A stretch of DNA of 64,000 bases. Origin: Nocardia jiangxiensis NBRC 101359. Lineage in GTDB: Bacteria > Actinomycetota > Actinomycetes > Mycobacteriales > Mycobacteriaceae. A program made the translations under genes and the position numbers. The notes beneath the pieces were generated by a model. That model ran no database searches, had not been told where the DNA came from, and saw only the letters and a list, made by a program, of their open reading frames with translations. Each line of letters begins with the position of its first letter. The first letter of the stretch is position 1. Location: the NCBI RefSeq assembly GCF_000308615.1, contig NZ_BAGB01000013.1, positions 310,001 through 374,000 of the forward strand, given 5' to 3'. Shown piece after piece: positions 9,616 to 20,128 of this stretch.

Positions 9616-11235
9616 TCAGTGCTTTTCGGTGCCGTCCGCGTTGAGGATCAGCTGGGTGGCCTTGGGGGAGGCGAAGTCGAACATGCCGGACAGGTCGCCC
9701 GCGGTGGCTTCGGAGGAGCCGTTGCCCAGGGTGGGCAGGGACCAGTTGGACTCGATGAACTTCACGATCGAGGTCTCGTCGGTGAGGGTGTGGTCGACGT
9801 GGTTGGTCTTCGCGTAGGGCGAGATCGCCAGCAGCGGCAGGCGCGGGCCGGTGCCGCAGCGGCCCTGGTGACCACCGAGGGCGGGCTTGCTCGCGCACGG
9901 GCCGTAGACGTCCGAGGCGCTGGTGGAACCGTTGATCACCGGTCCGGCGACGTGGTCGTACCAGCCGTCCGAGTCGTCGTAGGCGATGAAGATCGCGGTG
10001 GACTTCCAGTCCGGCGACTGCTGGATGGCGTTGATCCGGTCCACCAGGAAGTGCTGCTCGTCGACCGGGTCGGAGTAGCCGGCGTGGCCGTCCTGATATT
10101 CGGACGCCTTGACGTAGCTCACCGCGGGCAGCTTGCCCGCCTTGGCGGCCTGATCGAACCACTCCAGCCCGTACTGGTGATTGGCCGGACCGGCGTGGCC
10201 GACCTCGTCCAGCGAAGCGGGCACGGTGTGACTCGGATTCGAGGTCGACTTGAAGTACTGGAACGGCTCGTGATGTGGGCTGTAGTCCAGCACCTGCTGA
10301 CCGCCGAGGTTGGCATGCTTCGAACCGCACACCGCCTTGCCGTCGGCGTTCTTACCGGTCGGGGTGAATCCGCCCTGGAACCAGCCCCAGCTGATGTTCT
10401 TGTCGTTCAGCGCGTCACCGATGTTCTTGGCGTTCATCGCCATCAGATTGTCGGTGGTGGTGTGGCTCTTGTTCGAGCAGTCGTCGTAGGCGGGGTCGGC
10501 GTCGTCGATGTCGGAGCCGATGCCCTGCGCGTCGGGCGCGGCGACCAGATTCGGATCCTGCACCGGCTTACCGGTTTTCGCGTCGATGGCCTGCGCGCCG
10601 TAGGTCTGCGCGGCGGTCACCTCGAGCGCGCCCGGCGTGGACGGGCCGAAGGTGGTGCCGAAGGAGTTGTCGCTCAGCGCGTAGTTCTGGGCGTAGTTCC
10701 ACATGGCGGTGACGGTGTTGCCGTCGTAGTAGTCCATGACGATCCCGTTCGGACCGTAGGCGGCCGGGCATTCGTCCTTCTGCGTCTTCTGGACGAACTG
10801 ATCCATCTTGCCGTTGTTGAAGGCCTCCTGCTCGGCCTTGTACGAATGGTCCTGATCGCAGGTCATGGCCTGATCCGGGCCCAGGCGCTGCGGCTGGAAC
10901 AGATTCGGGTTGTGTGTCAGCAGATCCGGGGTCAGCCCGTTCACCGCCGGGGTGCCGGGCGCGGCGGTGAACGGCACGCCGTCGGTGTTGGCGGCATTCG
11001 GGTACGTGCCGAAGTAGTGGTCGAACGAGATGTTCTCGTCGTAGAGGACCACGATGTGCTTGATCGGCGTCGTGGTCGTCGCCGACTGATCGGTGGCCGC
11101 GGGGCTCGTCGAGGACGAGCAGGCGGCCGCGAGCAGCCCCACCGTCGCGATGGCGGCGGCGATCGTCGTGCGTCGCTTGTACTTTCCGCTGCCACCCTGC
11201 GCCGGTGCGCGCCGCGTCTGGGAGCCTGTACTCAC
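9616..11235 (-). CDS. Alkaline-phosphatase-fold phosphoesterase lipoprotein (phospholipase C / acid phosphatase type)
   Basis: A 539-residue exported phosphoesterase of the phospholipase C/acid phosphatase superfamily (PF04185 type). The N-terminus has basic residues followed by LLAAACS, a lipobox ending at Cys39, so it is probably anchored outside the cell. The family signature is DENISFDHYFGTYP soon after the mature N-terminus; later DDSDGWYDHV and SPYAKTNHVDHT are typical metal and phosphate residues. GTG 11235 is chosen because AGGAGG sits just upstream; a frame-internal ATG 45 bases upstream lacks one. It could release phosphate from lipids or other esters. The substrate is not decidable here. 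Confidence 0.85.
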   Translation of the reverse strand: MSTGSQTRRAPAQGGSGKYKRRTTIAAAIATVGLLAAACSSSTSPAATDQSATTTTPIKHIVVLYDENISFDHYFGTYPNAANTDGVPFTAAPGTPAVNGLTPDLLTHNPNLFQPQRLGPDQAMTCDQDHSYKAEQEAFNNGKMDQFVQKTQKDECPAAYGPNGIVMDYYDGNTVTAMWNYAQNYALSDNSFGTTFGPSTPGALEVTAAQTYGAQAIDAKTGKPVQDPNLVAAPDAQGIGSDIDDADPAYDDCSNKSHTTTDNLMAMNAKNIGDALNDKNISWGWFQGGFTPTGKNADGKAVCGSKHANLGGQQVLDYSPHHEPFQYFKSTSNPSHTVPASLDEVGHAGPANHQYGLEWFDQAAKAGKLPAVSYVKASEYQDGHAGYSDPVDEQHFLVDRINAIQQSPDWKSTAIFIAYDDSDGWYDHVAGPVINGSTSASDVYGPCASKPALGGHQGRCGTGPRLPLLAISPYAKTNHVDHTLTDETSIVKFIESNWSLPTLGNGSSEATAGDLSGMFDFASPKATQLILNADGTEKH

Positions 11236-11353
11236 GTGTCCTCCTGGGTCGATCCCGCCTCGCCGCTCATGCGAAGTCAAACGATAGTCACGAGTGGAGA
11301 TTTCCCAGGGGTGAACACCGGGCGACGTCCGCTTGTCGGATGGAAGATCCGCC

Positions 11354-12574
11354 TCACGTCAGCAGGGCGCGTGCGTAGAAATCCGCGTCGTCGTGCACGC
11401 CCGGCAGGATGAAGAAGTATCCGCCGCCGAACGGTGAGATGTAGTCGACCAGCGGTTCGTCCAGCAGTCGCTGCTGGACGGCCTCGAACTGCGCGTGCGG
11501 ATCACGCTGGTAGCACAGGAAGATCAGGCCCTGGTCGAGATTTCCGGCGTCGTCGTTGCCGCGGTCGTAGTTGAAACTGCGCCGCAGGATCTGACTGCCC
11601 GCGGTGTCGGGTGTGCGCGGATTGGCCAGGCGGATATGCGCGTTCAGCGGGATGACCAGTCCGGTGGGATCGTCGCCGTAGTCGGGTAGGTCGCTCTCGT
11701 GATTGCCGTTCAGCGGCGCGCCGGTATCGCGCACCCGGCCGAACATGTTCTCCTGCTCGGTGATCGCGACCCGGTCCCAGAACTCCACGAGCATCCGGAT
11801 CAACCGGACCACCTGATAGGTGCCCCCGGCGGCCCAGGCGGGCTCGCCGGCCCCGGTCCACACCAGATGGTCGAAGTCGGTACTGCCAGGATTGGCGATA
11901 CCGTCCTTGAAGCCGAACAGATTTCGCGGCGTCCCACTCGGCCGGGGCGGGCTGACGAAACCGTTCATCCGCCAGCGCGGCTGCATCGCACCGCGCGTCG
12001 CGCGGGTGATGTCGCGCAGTGCGTGCACACAGACGTCGGCGTCGGCCGCGGTCAGCTGCAGGCTCAGATCGCCGTGGCACCAGGCGGGTCGAAGATTGTC
12101 GTTGGGGAACATCGGCATCGCCGTCAGCCGTGCGGGCCGCTTGCCGGACAGGCCGTATCGGTCGTCGAACAGACTCGCGCCGACGCCCACCGTGATCACC
12201 GGCCCGCCCGGCGGCGCCTCCGGACCCAGGACGCCGTTGTCGGCGGGCGGTGCGGTGATGCCGACCGCGGACGGGGGGCCACCGGCGCTGAGGATGCGGG
12301 CGCGTTCGGTGAGGGTGCGGAACAGCTCGGTCAGCTCGGCCGGATTCTCGGCGATCACATCGAACGACGCCGTGATGCCCTGCGCACCGGCCGGCGGCGG
12401 ATCGGCGACCCCGGCCTGGTGGATCCCGTGGAACGGCGGTGCGGCCTGCGCGGCGGTCACCGTATGCAGTGCGGCGGGGGCGACCGTCGAGGCCGCGGTC
12501 ACCGCGCCGCCGACGCCCGCGGCCATCGCACCGCGCAGGAAGGAACGCCGACTGGGCGACGGATTCGCGGTCAC
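11354..12574 (-). CDS. efeB: Dyp-type haem peroxidase EfeB, Tat-exported
   Basis: A 406-residue dye-decolorising peroxidase of the EfeB branch. It starts with a twin-arginine signal ([11 protein letters not shown]) and is exported folded with haem. The distal motif is FKDGIANP, the proximal His is probably in [11 protein letters not shown], and the conserved Arg is in RRSFNYDRG. In the EfeUOB system EfeB supports ferrous iron uptake, probably by iron oxidation; a haem deferrochelatase role has also been proposed for the family. GTG 12574 overlaps the efeO stop by four bases (GTGA), so the two genes are coupled. No efeU lies in this window. Confidence 0.9.
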   Translation of the reverse strand: MTANPSPSRRSFLRGAMAAGVGGAVTAASTVAPAALHTVTAAQAAPPFHGIHQAGVADPPPAGAQGITASFDVIAENPAELTELFRTLTERARILSAGGPPSAVGITAPPADNGVLGPEAPPGGPVITVGVGASLFDDRYGLSGKRPARLTAMPMFPNDNLRPAWCHGDLSLQLTAADADVCVHALRDITRATRGAMQPRWRMNGFVSPPRPSGTPRNLFGFKDGIANPGSTDFDHLVWTGAGEPAWAAGGTYQVVRLIRMLVEFWDRVAITEQENMFGRVRDTGAPLNGNHESDLPDYGDDPTGLVIPLNAHIRLANPRTPDTAGSQILRRSFNYDRGNDDAGNLDQGLIFLCYQRDPHAQFEAVQQRLLDEPLVDYISPFGGGYFFILPGVHDDADFYARALLT

Positions 12575-13764
12575 TGGAACGTCTTTCGCGGTTTGCAGAT
12601 GGTCGCGATCGGGGCGAGGTACTCCAGCAGCTGGCTCAGCGTGCCGTTCAACCGCTGCCGATCCGACGGGCTCAGTGCGGACACCGCGGTCCACGTGCCG
12701 CCGGTGGGATCGCCGGGGGCGGCATCGGCGTGGTGCGCCTGCAACATGGCCTCGAAACGGTTCAACCAGGTCGTGACCTGCGGGAGCTGCTGATAGCGGG
12801 TGCGCAGCACCGGATCCAGCACGGTGAGCAGTTCCCGGGTCCCGGTGACGTTCGCCGCGGCGGTGGCCAGGGAGGTGCCGCTGCCGTAGTCGGCATCGCC
12901 GGTCATCTCGAATTGCAGTGTGTTCTCCAGGATTTCGTGCGTGCGCAGACCCAGATCCAGCAGCGGCACCTGGATGTTCGGGAAGTCCGCGACCAGTCCG
13001 TGCACGTCCCGGGTCAGCTGATCGGCGGATCCGGCCAGCGTCGCGGCCGATTCGCCGTGCCACAGACCGTATTCCACCCGATGAAATCCGGTGAACTGCG
13101 GATCGGCCGTGCCCCCGGGCAGGCTGTCGGTCCGGCCGTCGAGTTTGCCGTCGTAATCGCCGAACGCGTGGTACGCCGCGCCGAGACGTTCGTAGTCCAG
13201 ATGAGCGGTCAGCCAGGCCGTGCGTGCTGCGGCGAGATCACCGCGATCGACCGTGGCGCGCAGGGTGTCGGTGTCGGTGGCCAGCCGGTTCAGCCCGGCC
13301 GCAACGTAATCCACGTACTGCTTGTCCGGTCCGTACAGATCCTCGGGGGTGACCGGCGCCGCTGCCGAGGCCGCGGGCGGTCCGGCGATCGTGACGGTGG
13401 GCCCGGTGATCATCGCGTTGCTCGAACCCTCCATGGCGCACCGGAAGGCGAACGTGCCACCGCCGACGTCGACGCGGGTGCTGCGGGTGGTGTTCGGCCC
13501 GATATTGGGCACTTCGGCGGAGATCGCACCGGAGCGCACGTCGATGAGGTCGACGGTGGTCGGGTTGGATCCGGTATTGCGGAAATAGAGCGTCTGCTGA
13601 CCGGTGTGCGGATCGGTCCAGCCCTGGCCGCAGGCATCCTCGGAGACGTCGATGATCTGCTGGGCTGGCTTCGCGGGAGTGGGGTGCCCGCAGGCACTCG
13701 CCGCCGCCGCGGTGCTCATCGCGGCGACGGCCACGACGATACGGCGTACTGGTCGCATGCGCAT
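12571..13764 (-). CDS. efeO: Iron uptake lipoprotein EfeO (cupredoxin + M75 domain)
   Basis: A 397-residue periplasm-facing iron-binding protein of the EfeO family. The signal peptide ends in ASAC (lipidated Cys25). Residues about 35-130 are a cupredoxin-like domain with RCAMEG as the possible metal loop. Residues about 140-390 are the helical M75 domain with the HxxE metal motif in [10 protein letters not shown]. It is translated with efeB through a 4-nt overlap. The usual membrane permease EfeU is missing from both sides; upstream is a 218-bp spacer and then the Hsp70-like gene in the same direction. Confidence 0.88.
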   Translation of the reverse strand: MRMRPVRRIVVAVAAMSTAAAASACGHPTPAKPAQQIIDVSEDACGQGWTDPHTGQQTLYFRNTGSNPTTVDLIDVRSGAISAEVPNIGPNTTRSTRVDVGGGTFAFRCAMEGSSNAMITGPTVTIAGPPAASAAAPVTPEDLYGPDKQYVDYVAAGLNRLATDTDTLRATVDRGDLAAARTAWLTAHLDYERLGAAYHAFGDYDGKLDGRTDSLPGGTADPQFTGFHRVEYGLWHGESAATLAGSADQLTRDVHGLVADFPNIQVPLLDLGLRTHEILENTLQFEMTGDADYGSGTSLATAAANVTGTRELLTVLDPVLRTRYQQLPQVTTWLNRFEAMLQAHHADAAPGDPTGGTWTAVSALSPSDRQRLNGTLSQLLEYLAPIATICKPRKTFQ

Positions 13765-13982
13765 GACCGCGACAGCTTACGGCAGCCGCAGGCCCCGAAG
13801 CAGAGCCGCACGATCTGTACAGCGAGTATTCATTCCGATGTCGCAGTGGGCCGATCGGCTGGGGGCGAGGTGGATTCGGCTCACACGGCTGCGCTGGCAC
13901 CGGCATCCGGCAGATGTGGATCGCGATCCGGCACAGGTGTTTTCGGCGGAGCCGGGACGAAATCCGGCACGGCGTGCTGTCG

Positions 13983-15494
13983 TCAGTCGGCGGGGTGGAG
14001 TGTGGCTCGCGCGGCCGAACCGGTGTTGGCTCGCGGCAGCTGCGGACCGTGACTCGGCGTCGTCGTCAGTGGCGGCGCGGGTGTGGTGGTCGGGGCCGGG
14101 ACACTGTTCGGCACGGTGGGCTGGGGGGTGGTGGTGCCGAGCAACGGGCCGAGCAGGTGCGGCAGATCCGGCAGCGGGATGGGCGGCAGGCCCGGGTCCG
14201 GGCGTAGCGGCACGCCGGTGGTCGCCGGCGTCGCGCTCGGTGTGGTGGTGGTGGGTTGCTGGCTGGTGTCCGTGGTGGACGGAGCCGGGGTGGTGGTGGC
14301 CGCGGTGTGCCGACCCGGCGCGAACTGCTCGGTGGTGGTGCTCGAGGAGCTCTCGGGAAGGGCGGGCGGCGGTGCCGTCGTGGTGGTGGGGATATCCGCG
14401 GTGCGACTGGTACCGGCGGGCGTGACGTCGTGATCCGCGGTCGGGACCAGTTCCTTGACCCCGTAGCCGACGACCAGGCCGAGCACCACGACCGCACCGG
14501 CCAGGGTGCCGACGAGTTTGGTGAAGGTGCCTGGTTTGGCGTCCGAGCCCAGGCTGATCACCGGGAAGGCCGAGGGCTGCGCCGAATCGGCAACCAGCGC
14601 AGCGCCTTTCGCGGTCGCGGCCTCCGGCTCGGGCACGGTCAGGACCACGACGTCGAGCAGATCGGCGAGGCCGTTGACCACGGCGGCCATATTGGCGCAA
14701 CCGCCTATCACGGTGACCGCCCGCGGATATTTCGGCGCGCGGGCGAACACCGCGGCGGCGAACACCGCGGCCTCGTGGAGCAGATCGGCGATCAGCTCCT
14801 CGAAATCGGCGCGGGTGAGCTTGAGCGGCTGACCGGCGACATGATCGATGGTCACCGCCGGGGCGATGGACAGATGCTCCTTGGCGGCTCGGGCGCGGTT
14901 GACGAGCATGGCGCGGTTGGGCCGGGTGCCGCGACGGGCGAAATGGCAGTCGAGCAGATGGTGGTAGATCAGCTCGTCCATGGCGTCACCACTGACGGCG
15001 CTCGTGCGCTCGCTGTGCAGCACCGCGTCGTCGGCGACGTCGGCCACCGAGACGGTCATGCCGGAGGAGCCGAGATCGATCAGGCCGACCGTCTCGTATC
15101 TGTCCAACAGGCCGGTATGGCGCAGATAGGTAAGTGCGGCAGTGCTTTCCAGGATCAGTTGTACGTCGCGGCGCTGGCGGCCGATGGCGGAGCGGATCGC
15201 CACGGCCTGTTCCCGATCGCGGTACGCGACCGCGATGGCGCCGGGGGTGGGAAACCGCTCGCCGGGCGTGGGCGCCGGTCCGGCGGCGTGCGCACCGCGC
15301 GGGTACACGAATTCGCGGGGCATCTGAGTGGTCATCAACTCGATCGAGGAGGCCACCAGATCGCCGAGATCCGAATGCGCGGCGTCTGCGGAGACGATTC
15401 GGTAGTCGAAGTCCTGAGCGCCGTTGGGTGCGGTGGCGACCAGCGCCGAGCACACCACTTCGTTCCCGGCGGAGATACCGAGGGATGTTCGCAT
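13983..15494 (-). CDS. Hsp70-like ATPase with transmembrane segment and Pro/Thr-rich extracellular tail
   Basis: A 503-residue three-part protein. Residues 1 to about 315 have an actin/Hsp70-type nucleotide fold: a phosphate loop near the start (GISAGNEV), the second loop LIDLGSSGMTVSVADV, and the adenosine segment TVIGGCANM. One membrane helix lies at about 323-346 (VGTLAGAVVVLGLVVGYG). The remaining ~155 residues are Pro, Thr and Ser rich with no fold visible, probably outside the cell. There is no DnaK substrate-binding domain. ATG 15494 follows GGGAGGTGAAC. The role is unknown; it may be an ATP-driven envelope sensor rather than a chaperone. Confidence 0.75.
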   Translation of the reverse strand: MRTSLGISAGNEVVCSALVATAPNGAQDFDYRIVSADAAHSDLGDLVASSIELMTTQMPREFVYPRGAHAAGPAPTPGERFPTPGAIAVAYRDREQAVAIRSAIGRQRRDVQLILESTAALTYLRHTGLLDRYETVGLIDLGSSGMTVSVADVADDAVLHSERTSAVSGDAMDELIYHHLLDCHFARRGTRPNRAMLVNRARAAKEHLSIAPAVTIDHVAGQPLKLTRADFEELIADLLHEAAVFAAAVFARAPKYPRAVTVIGGCANMAAVVNGLADLLDVVVLTVPEPEAATAKGAALVADSAQPSAFPVISLGSDAKPGTFTKLVGTLAGAVVVLGLVVGYGVKELVPTADHDVTPAGTSRTADIPTTTTAPPPALPESSSSTTTEQFAPGRHTAATTTPAPSTTDTSQQPTTTTPSATPATTGVPLRPDPGLPPIPLPDLPHLLGPLLGTTTPQPTVPNSVPAPTTTPAPPLTTTPSHGPQLPRANTGSAARATLHPAD

Positions 15495-16207
15495 GTTCAC
15501 CTCCCTTCGAGCGGATGGTCATCGCGTCGCCGACCATCGGATGCGGACAGCACGGGCATCCGCGTGGATGGCGGATGGCCCGAGCTGATCGGGCCGGGCC
15601 CGTGGTCCGTCGGGGCGTGGGGTCCGGCGACGATCACTTGCGGTCTGATACTCGTTCCATGGTGTGCGCCAAGGGCTCGCGCGGGGTGAAGCAGTATGTG
15701 CAACGCTCGGCGGATCGCGTGACGGTGTGCAACCATCCGACATGTACCTCCCGATGGCACGGAGCCTTCTAGCGGTACGGCGTCTGCTGGCACGGCAACA
15801 TCACGGAGCCGTCGTCCATAGTGTCACATTCCGTTATCCGAACGTTACAGATTTCTCAGATCGATTGCCACCGTGTGGGCGATGTGACGCGAGTTACCCG
15901 TGAGGTCCAGGGTCAGCGGGGGTTTCCGTCGAAAAATCGTCGGCGTGTCGCGCAACGTGTCGCGACACGGCGGGTTGCGAAGAGGTGTCGGAGAATCAGC
16001 ACTACCCAACCTTGAGCGCTGGCACTCTGCTGTATAGAGTGCTAGGTGGCACTGGTGGAAGTTGCTCAGCTGCCAGCACGACCACTGCACTGGGGTCCCG
16101 GCACCCGCGACGACGGGGCTATGGGCAGGGTCGGCACACGACCGAAACCGTGAGTCCGGGGAACAGCCCCGGACGAGTAGAAATCCCCTGAAAGTGGAGG
16201 GCTCAAC
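15495..16207. other. groES upstream region
   Basis: Seven hundred bases with no convincing gene. It contains a 12-bp perfect palindrome GTGTCGCGACAC at 15957-15968, the CIRCE element at 16019-16045, a possible promoter (TTGAGC at 16012 and TATAGA at 16033) and then a leader of about 160 bases before groES. The Hsp70-like gene reads away from it. Confidence 0.6.
16019..16045 (+). promoter_or_regulatory. CIRCE element (HrcA operator)
   Basis: CTGGCACTC, a 9-base spacer, then GAGTGCTAG. This is the HrcA inverted repeat (consensus TTAGCACTC-N9-GAGTGCTAA) with a changed outer base pair on each side. It overlaps a likely -10 region (TATAGA, 16033-16038), fitting repression of groES-groEL1 by HrcA that is lifted on heat shock. 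Confidence 0.92.
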
Positions 16208-16507
16208 GTGGCGAGCGTGAACATCAAGCCGCTCGAGGACAAGATCCTCGTCCAGGCCGGCGAGGCCGAGACGACGACCGCCTCCGGCCTGGTCATCCCC
16301 GACACGGCGAAGGAGAAGCCCCAGGAGGGCACCGTCATCGCCGTGGGCCCCGGGCGGATCACCGACACCGGTGACCGCATCCCGGTGGATGTCAAGGAAG
16401 GCGACACCGTCATCTACAGCAAGTACGGCGGCACCGAGATCAAGTACAACGGCGAGGAGTACCTGATCCTGTCGGCGCGCGACGTCCTGGCTGTCGTCAA
16501 CAAGTGA
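16208..16507 (+). CDS. groES: Co-chaperonin GroES
   Basis: The 99-residue lid protein of the chaperonin. It shows the N-terminal [12 protein letters not shown] strand, the mobile loop around [23 protein letters not shown], and [19 protein letters not shown] near the C-terminus. The start is GTG 16208, preceded by GTGGAGGG. It lies under the CIRCE operator and is followed 158 bases later by groEL1 in the same transcript. Confidence 0.97.
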   Translation: MASVNIKPLEDKILVQAGEAETTTASGLVIPDTAKEKPQEGTVIAVGPGRITDTGDRIPVDVKEGDTVIYSKYGGTEIKYNGEEYLILSARDVLAVVNK

Positions 16508-16518
16508 CCCAGCCGTAG

Positions 16519-18273
<1,755 letters not shown>

Positions 18274-18325
18274 GCTGTATCTTCGGCCTCCGCTTCGCTA
18301 CGGCGTGTTCGCGGCCCTGAAGGGC

Positions 18326-18382
18326 CGCCGTTCACCGCTCGAGACTCGGGCTTCGCCCATGCGCTTCGAGCGGTGAACGGCG
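18326..18382 (+). terminator. Inverted repeat downstream of groEL1
   Basis: A perfect 17-bp stem (CGCCGTTCACCGCTCGA at 18326-18342 pairing with 18366-18382). The 23-nt loop contains a small inner hairpin GGGCTTCGCCC. Position 53 bases after the groEL1 stop suggests a terminator or 3' RNA stabiliser. No T-run follows. Confidence 0.6.
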
Positions 18383-18390
18383 ACCCGGCC

Positions 18391-18960
18391 GCGAACTCCT
18401 CGCTCGAAGGCTCGCTCCGTGCGGGGTGGGTGAGAGCGCATCTCGCGTGTTGGGGGTGATGGCTTTCGTCCCGTTTCGGCCCTTGTTGTGGCTTGTGGTG
18501 CTCGCTGCCGTGTTTCCGGACTCGTGCTCGCCCTTGCCGGCTCGGGTGCTGATCGGTGATTCGGCGTGAACGGTCGGTTCAAGTTTCTTTCCGTGTGAGG
18601 TTGGGGGAGTGCGCATCTCGCGCAGCCGGGGGTGGCCCTGGTTTTGCTGCGGTGCGTCGGCGATCTGTAGGGCGTGTCGCTGAGGATCGTTGCCTGCGTG
18701 TCTCGAGTGTCGTTCGTCGTCGAGTCGGCGCGAAGTCCTCGTTCGAGGGCTCGCTTCGTGCGGGGTTGGGGCAGCACGTATCTCGCGTGGTTGCGGTTGA
18801 CGGCCCCGTTTCACTTCTGTGTGTGCGGTCTGCGGGCTCGGCGCTGAATGACCGAGATCCGGGTTTCAGCCATGTGTTTCGAGAGTGTTCGTCTGCGGTC
18901 GGCCGCGAAGGGGCGTTCCAGGGGATCTGTGCGCGGTTGGGGGAGTGCGTCTCTCGCGTT
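18391..18960. repeat. Four diverged units of a ~170-bp tandem repeat
   Basis: A conserved block of about 60 bases recurs at 18391, 18564, 18730 and 18905 (spacings 173, 166 and 175). Shared features are GCGAA near the start, then TTCGAxGGCTCGC, GTGCGGGGTTGGGGGAG and GCGCATCTCGCG. A second shared segment (CGGG-TTC-GCCATG-TTCGAG) precedes units 1 and 4 and is partly kept before unit 3. The units are too diverged for a recent duplication. Confidence 0.7.
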
Positions 18961-19041
18961 TCCGGTGGGATATCTTGATGGGATATCTCGAATTTCGGCG
19001 GGCCGGACCGTTCGGCATTCGAGTGGGGGTAAACAGAATTG

Positions 19042-19079
19042 CGGGCCGTTCACATTCATTCATGAATGTGAACGGCCCG
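19042..19079 (-). terminator. Hairpin after the sigK/anti-sigma operon
   Basis: Arms CGGGCCGTTCACATTCAT (19042-19059) and its complement (19062-19079) form an 18-bp perfect stem with a 2-nt centre. Read on the minus strand it lies 67 bases past the anti-sigma stop and is followed by an AT-rich segment, so it probably ends that operon. Confidence 0.75.
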
Positions 19080-19146
19080 TCGGCTTATCGGGAATATCGA
19101 GATTCTCGGCTGCGGATTCGGTTGTCGCGCAGCGGGATGGAATCGG

Positions 19147-19446
19147 CTAGGCGGTCGGGCTGCCTGGATGCACCGGATTACGCGGTGTATGGGCCGGTGT
19201 GGAACTTTCGGACTCTTCCGCGGCGATCATGTCCAAAACGCGATCACGCAGCGAGGCGGGCGGTGGGGTTGCCGACGCCGAGGCGAACAGGGTGAGAGCT
19301 TGTCGGTTCAGCTGCACTTCCGTGTTGAAGTCCGCACGCAGCACCGGGTCGTCGCCGTCGGCTATCTCCCGCACTGCGCGCTGGTCCTCGTCGCCGATCG
19401 ACCCGAGCGCGACCATGTGCGCGAGATCGATCTGGCTTTCGTTCAT
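19147..19446 (-). CDS. RskA-type anti-sigma factor lacking the membrane and outer domains
   Basis: A 99-residue protein with only the cytoplasmic sigma-binding part of an RskA-like anti-sigma factor. Residues 1-70 (DLAHMVALGSIGDEDQRAVREI, PPASLRDRVLDMI) match the anti-sigma N-terminal helices in pattern. The rest is a polar Ser/Pro tail. No transmembrane helix follows, and the hairpin at 19042-19079 comes directly after the stop, so this is not a simple frameshift with the rest downstream. It starts one base after the sigma gene stop, so expression is coupled. It would be a soluble regulator, not one released by membrane proteolysis. Confidence 0.7.
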   Translation of the reverse strand: MNESQIDLAHMVALGSIGDEDQRAVREIADGDDPVLRADFNTEVQLNRQALTLFASASATPPPASLRDRVLDMIAAEESESSTPAHTPRNPVHPGSPTA

Positions 19447-19447
19447 C

Positions 19448-20128
19448 TCACGTCACTCCCAAATTCTTCTTCAGTCTGGTCAAACCGTCCCGAATACGGG
19501 ACTTGACGGTCGGTAACCCTACGCCGAGCTGCGCGGCCACCTCCGCATACGTATGTCCGCCGAAGTAGGCGAGCGAAATCGCCTCTCGCTGTGTGGCGGT
19601 CAGCGTTTCCAGGCCCGCGCGCACGGCCTGCTGCTCCAGGCGCCGCCCGACCTCCTCGGTGACCTCGTCGAACTCGTTGCCGAGAGTGCTTGCGCCGTAG
19701 GCGACCTCGCGTAGGGCGTGGGCCTGTTCCGCGCGCACCCGGTCGACCGCCCGTCGATGGGCCAGCGTCATCAGCCAGGTGACCGCGGAACCCTTGGTCG
19801 CATCGAAATTGGCTGCGGTACGCCAGATCTGCAGATAGACCTCCTGCGTGGTCTCCTCCGCATAGCCCGGATCGTGTAGAACGCGCAGCACCAGGCCGAA
19901 TACGCGTGCACAGGTTCGGTCGTACAGTTCGGCGAAGGCTCGCTGATCGGACAGTCCGCACCGTTCGAGCAGTGCTGCCAGTTCGAGTCCTTCGGCTGCG
20001 CGCGCCGTCACTGCAGAGTTCACGCTGGGGGAGTTCGCCCGCCCGTCCCGAAACGCTTGGTGGAACGAGTCGTCCTCTGCGGCTGACGGCCGCGTTGTCA
20101 CAACGCTCCATTCTGTGTCATCGGCCAC
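19448..20128 (-). CDS. sigK: ECF RNA polymerase sigma factor, SigK-like
   Basis: A 226-residue extracytoplasmic-function sigma factor. Region 2 covers about residues 60-125 (AFAELYDRTCARVFGLVLRV, YAEETTQEVYLQIWR, TWLMTLAHRRAVDRVR) and region 4 about 165-222 (LTATQREAISLAYFGGHTY, VGLPTVKSRIRDGLTRLK). These segments closely resemble M. tuberculosis SigK in my reading. The first ~45 residues are an extra Ser/Ala-rich extension. GTG 20128 is the start, with no strong ribosome site. SigK in mycobacteria controls secreted antigens such as MPT70; targets here are unknown. Confidence 0.82.
   Translation of the reverse strand: MADDTEWSVVTTRPSAAEDDSFHQAFRDGRANSPSVNSAVTARAAEGLELAALLERCGLSDQRAFAELYDRTCARVFGLVLRVLHDPGYAEETTQEVYLQIWRTAANFDATKGSAVTWLMTLAHRRAVDRVRAEQAHALREVAYGASTLGNEFDEVTEEVGRRLEQQAVRAGLETLTATQREAISLAYFGGHTYAEVAAQLGVGLPTVKSRIRDGLTRLKKNLGVT

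Larger units (their letters stand above)
18274..19146. other. Gene-free stretch with hairpins and degenerate repeats
   Basis: About 870 bases between groEL1 and the anti-sigma gene with no credible coding frame. It holds a long hairpin at 18326-18382, four diverged units of a repeat with a ~170-bp period (18391-18960) and a second hairpin at 19042-19079. Confidence 0.75.

Noticed and set aside
15497..15793. 98-codon minus-strand frame upstream of the Hsp70-like gene
   Set aside because: No ribosome site or family resemblance. It overlaps the start region of the Hsp70-like gene in another frame.
18391..18960. CRISPR array
   Set aside because: Units are ~170 bp apart, diverged over their whole length and lack short identical repeats with unique spacers. 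No cas genes are nearby.
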